A stretch of 64,000 nt of DNA, taken from NCBI GenBank assembly GCA_963667195.1, contig OY762962.1, forward strand, positions 1,426,001 through 1,490,000. Direction: 5' to 3'. The notes under the pieces were generated by a model. That model did no database searches, was not told the origin of the DNA, and saw nothing but the letters and a program-made list of their open reading frames with translations. The first letter of the stretch is position 1, and every line of letters starts with the position of its first letter. This document shows, piece by piece, positions 59,890 through 64,000 of the stretch. This DNA is from UBA7703 sp963667195. Lineage in GTDB: Bacteria; Bacillota; Clostridia; Christensenellales; CAG-138. The translations under genes and the position numbers were made by a program.

Positions 59890-61935
59890 ATGTATTGCAC
59901 GCGCAAAGTAAACGAAGACATCACCTGGGTTGGCGGAAGCGACCGAAGGCTTGCGATGTTCGAGGGCGTCTATTCCATTCCGGACGGCGTTTCCTATAAC
60001 TCTTATTTGATCCTGGACGAGAAGACGATCCTCTTCGACACGGTGGACAAAGCCGTCGGCAAGGTGTTCTTTGAAAACGTCGCGCACACGCTGAGCGGGC
60101 GCAAGCTGGACTACGTCGTCGTGCAACACATGGAGCCGGATCACTCGGCGACGCTGATGGATCTACTCTGCCGCTACACGGACACGAAGATCGTCTGCAC
60201 CAAGAAGACCAGCGAGATGATCTGCCAGTTCTTCGATGAGGACGTGCTGGATCGCGCGATCATCGTCAAGGAGAACGACACGCTCTCCACCGGAAAGCAC
60301 GAGTTCCAGTTCATCATGGCGCCGATGGTGCATTGGCCGGAGGTCATGTTCACCTACGACCGTACCGACAAAGTACTCTTTTCGGCGGATGCGTTCGGCA
60401 CCTTCAACGCGCTCAATGGAGCGCTGTTTGCCGACGAGCTCGATTTCTACAACACGCTGATCGGTGAAGCGCGCCGATATTACGCCAACATCATCGGCAA
60501 ATACGGCCCGCAGGTGCAGAACGCGCTCAAGAAGGTCGCGAACCTCGATGTGAAGATGATCTGTCCGTTGCACGGGCCGGTGCACCGCAAGGACTTCTCG
60601 GCTTACATCGAGAAGTATCAGCGCTGGAGCACCTATGAGCCGGAGGAGACGGGCGTGATGCTCGCCTATGCTTCGATCTACGGCAACACGGAGAACGCGG
60701 CGGAGATCCTCGCGAGCCGCCTGCGCGATCTGGGCATTCAGGTGGAGGTGTTCGACGTATCGGTGGTGCCGATGTCGGAGATCGTCGCGGCCTGCTTCCG
60801 CTACAGCCACCTCGTCTTTGCCGCGACCACGTATAACGCGGGCGTGTTTATCACCATGGAAGAGCTGATTCACGACCTCGTGCTGCACAACATTCAAAAC
60901 CGCACGCTTGCGTTCATCGAAAACGGTTCCTGGGCGCCGGTCAGCGGAAAACTCATGCGCGAAACGCTCGCACCGCTGAAGGATATGGTCGTGCTCGAGG
61001 AGACTGTGAGCCTCCGCTCCTCGCTCAAGGAGGATCAGCTTGCGGAAATCGACGCCATGGCGAAAGCGATTGCGAACACCATGGTGCTCCCGAAGAACGA
61101 GGACGTTCCCACGGGAGAGCTCGATAAGACCGCGCTCTTTGCCATCAGCTACGGCCTGTTTGTGCTCACCGCGAAAGATGGCGAGCGGGACAACGGCTGC
61201 ATCATCAACACCGTCATTCAGGCCACCAGCACGCCGCTAAGGGTAACCTTTACGGTCAACAAAGCGAATCTGACGCACGACATGGTGCTCAATACGGGGC
61301 TGTTCAACCTCTCGATCCTCACCGAGCAGTCGAAGTTTGACGTGTACCAGCGCTTCGGCCTCAAGAGCGGCAAGGATGGAGACAAGTTCACGGACTACAC
61401 CGCCTTTGCGCGCAGCGTAAACGGAATCACCTACGTGACCGAGGGCACAAACGCGCTGCTCAGCGGCAAGGTGATCAGCACGCTGGATTGCGGCACGCAT
61501 ACGCTGTTCTTAGCCGATCTCACCGAGGCGAGAAAGCTCTCCGGTGAGGCTTCCGTCACCTACGACTTCTATCATAAGAACATCAAGCCGAAACCCGGCG
61601 CCGAAGCGCAGCAAAAGAAGGGTTGGCTCTGCACGGTCTGCGGCTATATCTACGAGGGCGAGGTGCTCCCGCCGGACTACATCTGCCCCGTCTGCAAGCA
61701 TGGCGCGGAGGTGTTCGTTCCGCTGAACGCAGGCAACGAGACGAAGAAGCCGGAAGCGGCAAAGCCCGCCGAGCCGGCCAAGCCCGCCGAGCCGGCCAAG
61801 CCCGCCGAACCGGAAAAGAAGAAGGGCTTCGTCTGCACGGTCTGTGGCTATGTCCATGACAGCGACACGCTGCCCGCGGACTTCATCTGCCCGATTTGCC
61901 ATAACCCGGCGGAGTTCTTTAAGCCGATTGAGTAG
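59890..61935 (+). CDS. Multidomain flavodiiron protein with flavin reductase and two rubredoxin domains
   Basis: 681 residues, ribosome site GAAAGGGG. Domain order: diiron beta-lactamase-like (1-250) with all ligands visible (His80, Glu82, Asp84, His85, His148, Asp167, His228); flavodoxin (about 255-395, YASIYGNTENAAEIL); flavin reductase-like (about 410-570, FAISYGLFVLTAKDG); rubredoxin 1 (CTVCGYIYEG to CPVC); a linker of three AKPAEP units; rubredoxin 2 (CTVCGYVHDS to CPIC). Both rubredoxins have only 14 residues between the Cys pairs, the short rubrerythrin type. Flavodiiron proteins reduce oxygen or nitric oxide to protect anaerobes; this one could take electrons from NAD(P)H by itself. 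Confidence 0.95.
   Translation: MYCTRKVNEDITWVGGSDRRLAMFEGVYSIPDGVSYNSYLILDEKTILFDTVDKAVGKVFFENVAHTLSGRKLDYVVVQHMEPDHSATLMDLLCRYTDTKIVCTKKTSEMICQFFDEDVLDRAIIVKENDTLSTGKHEFQFIMAPMVHWPEVMFTYDRTDKVLFSADAFGTFNALNGALFADELDFYNTLIGEARRYYANIIGKYGPQVQNALKKVANLDVKMICPLHGPVHRKDFSAYIEKYQRWSTYEPEETGVMLAYASIYGNTENAAEILASRLRDLGIQVEVFDVSVVPMSEIVAACFRYSHLVFAATTYNAGVFITMEELIHDLVLHNIQNRTLAFIENGSWAPVSGKLMRETLAPLKDMVVLEETVSLRSSLKEDQLAEIDAMAKAIANTMVLPKNEDVPTGELDKTALFAISYGLFVLTAKDGERDNGCIINTVIQATSTPLRVTFTVNKANLTHDMVLNTGLFNLSILTEQSKFDVYQRFGLKSGKDGDKFTDYTAFARSVNGITYVTEGTNALLSGKVISTLDCGTHTLFLADLTEARKLSGEASVTYDFYHKNIKPKPGAEAQQKKGWLCTVCGYIYEGEVLPPDYICPVCKHGAEVFVPLNAGNETKKPEAAKPAEPAKPAEPAKPAEPEKKKGFVCTVCGYVHDSDTLPADFICPICHNPAEFFKPIE
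61761..61812 (+). repeat. 18-bp tandem repeat in the inter-rubredoxin linker
   Basis: Three nearly identical copies of AAGCCCGCCGAGCCGGCC coding KPAEPA. Confidence 0.85.
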
Positions 61936-61970
61936 ATCGGCAGCCCTGCCGGGCATGGTTGATGATTGAA

Positions 61971-62009
61971 CAAAAAAAAGAGGGTCTGTCCATCCGGACA
62001 GACCCTCTT
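61971..62009 (-). terminator. Terminator of clpX (bidirectional)
   Basis: AAGAGGGTCTGTCC/GGACAGACCCTCTT with a four-base loop and a long T-run on the minus strand, 12 bases after the clpX stop; also ends the flavodiiron gene. Confidence 0.92.
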
Positions 62010-62021
62010 GTGCTACTTTGT

Positions 62022-63290
<1,269 letters not shown>

Positions 63291-63308
63291 AAACTACCCC
63301 TTTCCGGG

Positions 63309-63893
63309 TTATCTGCGCGGGGGAAAGACCTCGTCGATCAGTCCGTACGCGCGCGCCTCCTCGGCGCTCATGTAATTGTCCCGCTCGGTATCCTGTGTCA
63401 CGCGCTCGACGCTTTGTCCCGTGCGCGCGGCGAGGATTTCATTGAGCCGCTTTTTGAGCTTAAGAATCTGCTCGGCCTGGATGTTGATATCCGTGGCCTG
63501 ACCCTGCGCGCCGCCGCTGACCTGATGGATCATGATCTCGGCGTTGGGCAGGGCTTTGCGCTTTCCGGGGGCGCCCGCTGCGAGCAGGAACGCGCCCATG
63601 GAGGCCGCAAGGCCGATGCAAATCGTGGATACTTCGCACTTGATGTACTGCATCGTATCGTAGATGGCGAGCCCCGCGCTTACGGAACCGCCGGGGGAGT
63701 TGATGTAGAGGTTGATATCCTTATCGGGATCGTCGCCTTCCAGAAAGAGCAGCTGCGCCACGACGCTGTTTGCGATGTCGTCGTCGATGGGGCCTCCGAT
63801 AAAGATGATGCGGTCTTTGAGCAGGCGGCTGTAGATGTCATAGCTGCGCTCGCCGTGGCTGGTCTGCTCGATGACCATTGGGATGAGGTTCAT
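63309..63893 (-). CDS. clpP: ClpP protease subunit
   Basis: 194 residues, ribosome site AAAGGAGGG. Serine protease that forms the double-ring chamber. The triad is Ser98 (GLAASMGAF), His123 (MIHQVSGG) and Asp172 (TERDNYMS). The N-terminal propeptide is short. Gene order clpP-clpX, with trigger factor usually before clpP in Clostridia. Confidence 0.98.
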   Translation of the reverse strand: MNLIPMVIEQTSHGERSYDIYSRLLKDRIIFIGGPIDDDIANSVVAQLLFLEGDDPDKDINLYINSPGGSVSAGLAIYDTMQYIKCEVSTICIGLAASMGAFLLAAGAPGKRKALPNAEIMIHQVSGGAQGQATDINIQAEQILKLKKRLNEILAARTGQSVERVTQDTERDNYMSAEEARAYGLIDEVFPPRR

Positions 63894-63959
63894 ACGGTTC
63901 CCTCCTTTGGTGGGAATAGGGGTACTTTCGGCTGAGCGGAGGGAGATGAACTCTTTCGC

Positions 63960-64000
63960 TTACGCCTTTTTCGCAAATTCGTGAACCGGGGAGATTACTC
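63960..64000 (-). CDS. Possible C-terminal tail of the gene upstream of clpP
   Basis: On the minus strand one frame enters from the window edge and reads VISPVHEFAKKA before TAA at 63960-63962. Position before clpP fits trigger factor, but twelve residues are too few to identify it. Confidence 0.25.
   Translation of the reverse strand, partial: VISPVHEFAKKA

Overview
The window looks like the chromosome of an anaerobic, GC-rich member of the Bacillota (class Clostridia, probably a spore-forming lineage). The evidence is the rpoB-rpoC-rpsL-rpsG-fusA-tuf block, two T-box leaders, a CIRCE element, a SigH-type sporulation sigma factor, SpoIID-like and SpoIIQ-like envelope proteins, GTG/TTG starts behind strong GGAGG sites, and a flavodiiron protein carrying two rubredoxins. 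I cannot assign a genus. I see no rRNA, tRNA or CRISPR array.

Layout. 1-9.8 kb: transcription/translation block (rpoB tail, rpoC, a Cys-rich membrane protein, rpsL, rpsG, fusA, tuf), closed by a strong terminator. 9.9-16.2 kb: envelope genes (SanA/YdcF-like protein, radical SAM protein, HtrA protease, lipoprotein, NodB-type deacetylase lipoprotein). 16.4-29.1 kb: a nucleoside uptake and breakdown region. It has a BMP-type lipoprotein, a double ABC ATPase and two permeases, followed by two nucleoside hydrolases, a convergent nucleoside phosphorylase and a ribokinase-like kinase. A flavodoxin-fold reductase, Zn-alcohol dehydrogenase, M20 hydrolase and metallo-beta-lactamase-fold protein trail behind. 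Together they could import nucleosides, release bases and feed ribose into central metabolism. 29.3-30.1 kb: an SH3-domain membrane protein.

30.2-33.2 kb is an AT-rich island of small membrane or secreted proteins without recognisable housekeeping roles. It includes one reading frame broken by a single in-frame TAA and a lipoprotein that resembles NTF2-fold immunity proteins. 33.2-37 kb: thrS with a threonine T-box, then rlmH and a WalJ/YycJ-type hydrolase. 37-42.3 kb: ispE, a cluster of RNA-type hairpins, a large SpoIID-like protein with a Pro/Thr insert and five SH3 domains, and a G5/M23 protein resembling SpoIIQ with degenerate metal ligands. 42.4-45 kb: the conserved mrnC-rlmB-sigH block, with an unusual Tyr/Gly/Lys repeat domain on RlmB. 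45-47.2 kb: leuA under a leucine T-box. 47.2-53 kb: htpG under CIRCE control, ftsH, a TetR regulator and a membrane protein.

53.2-56.1 kb encodes a glycosyltransferase fused to a serine beta-lactamase-like hydrolase, the most unusual protein architecture in the window. It is followed by a gene-free stretch with two identical palindromes and the second copy of a roughly 120-bp inverted-repeat element (first copy near 23.5 kb). 56.6-64 kb: NAD-dependent epimerase-like protein; a NusG-II/Gx-transporter/ApbE flavinylation-type cluster; a multidomain flavodiiron protein; then clpX and clpP on the minus strand.

The best candidates for something undescribed are the glycosyltransferase-hydrolase fusion, the AT-rich island with its interrupted gene, the SpoIID/SpoIIQ-like pair, the RlmB repeat domain and the hairpin cluster at 38.06-38.19 kb. 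All functional statements come from reading the sequence; no searches were run.
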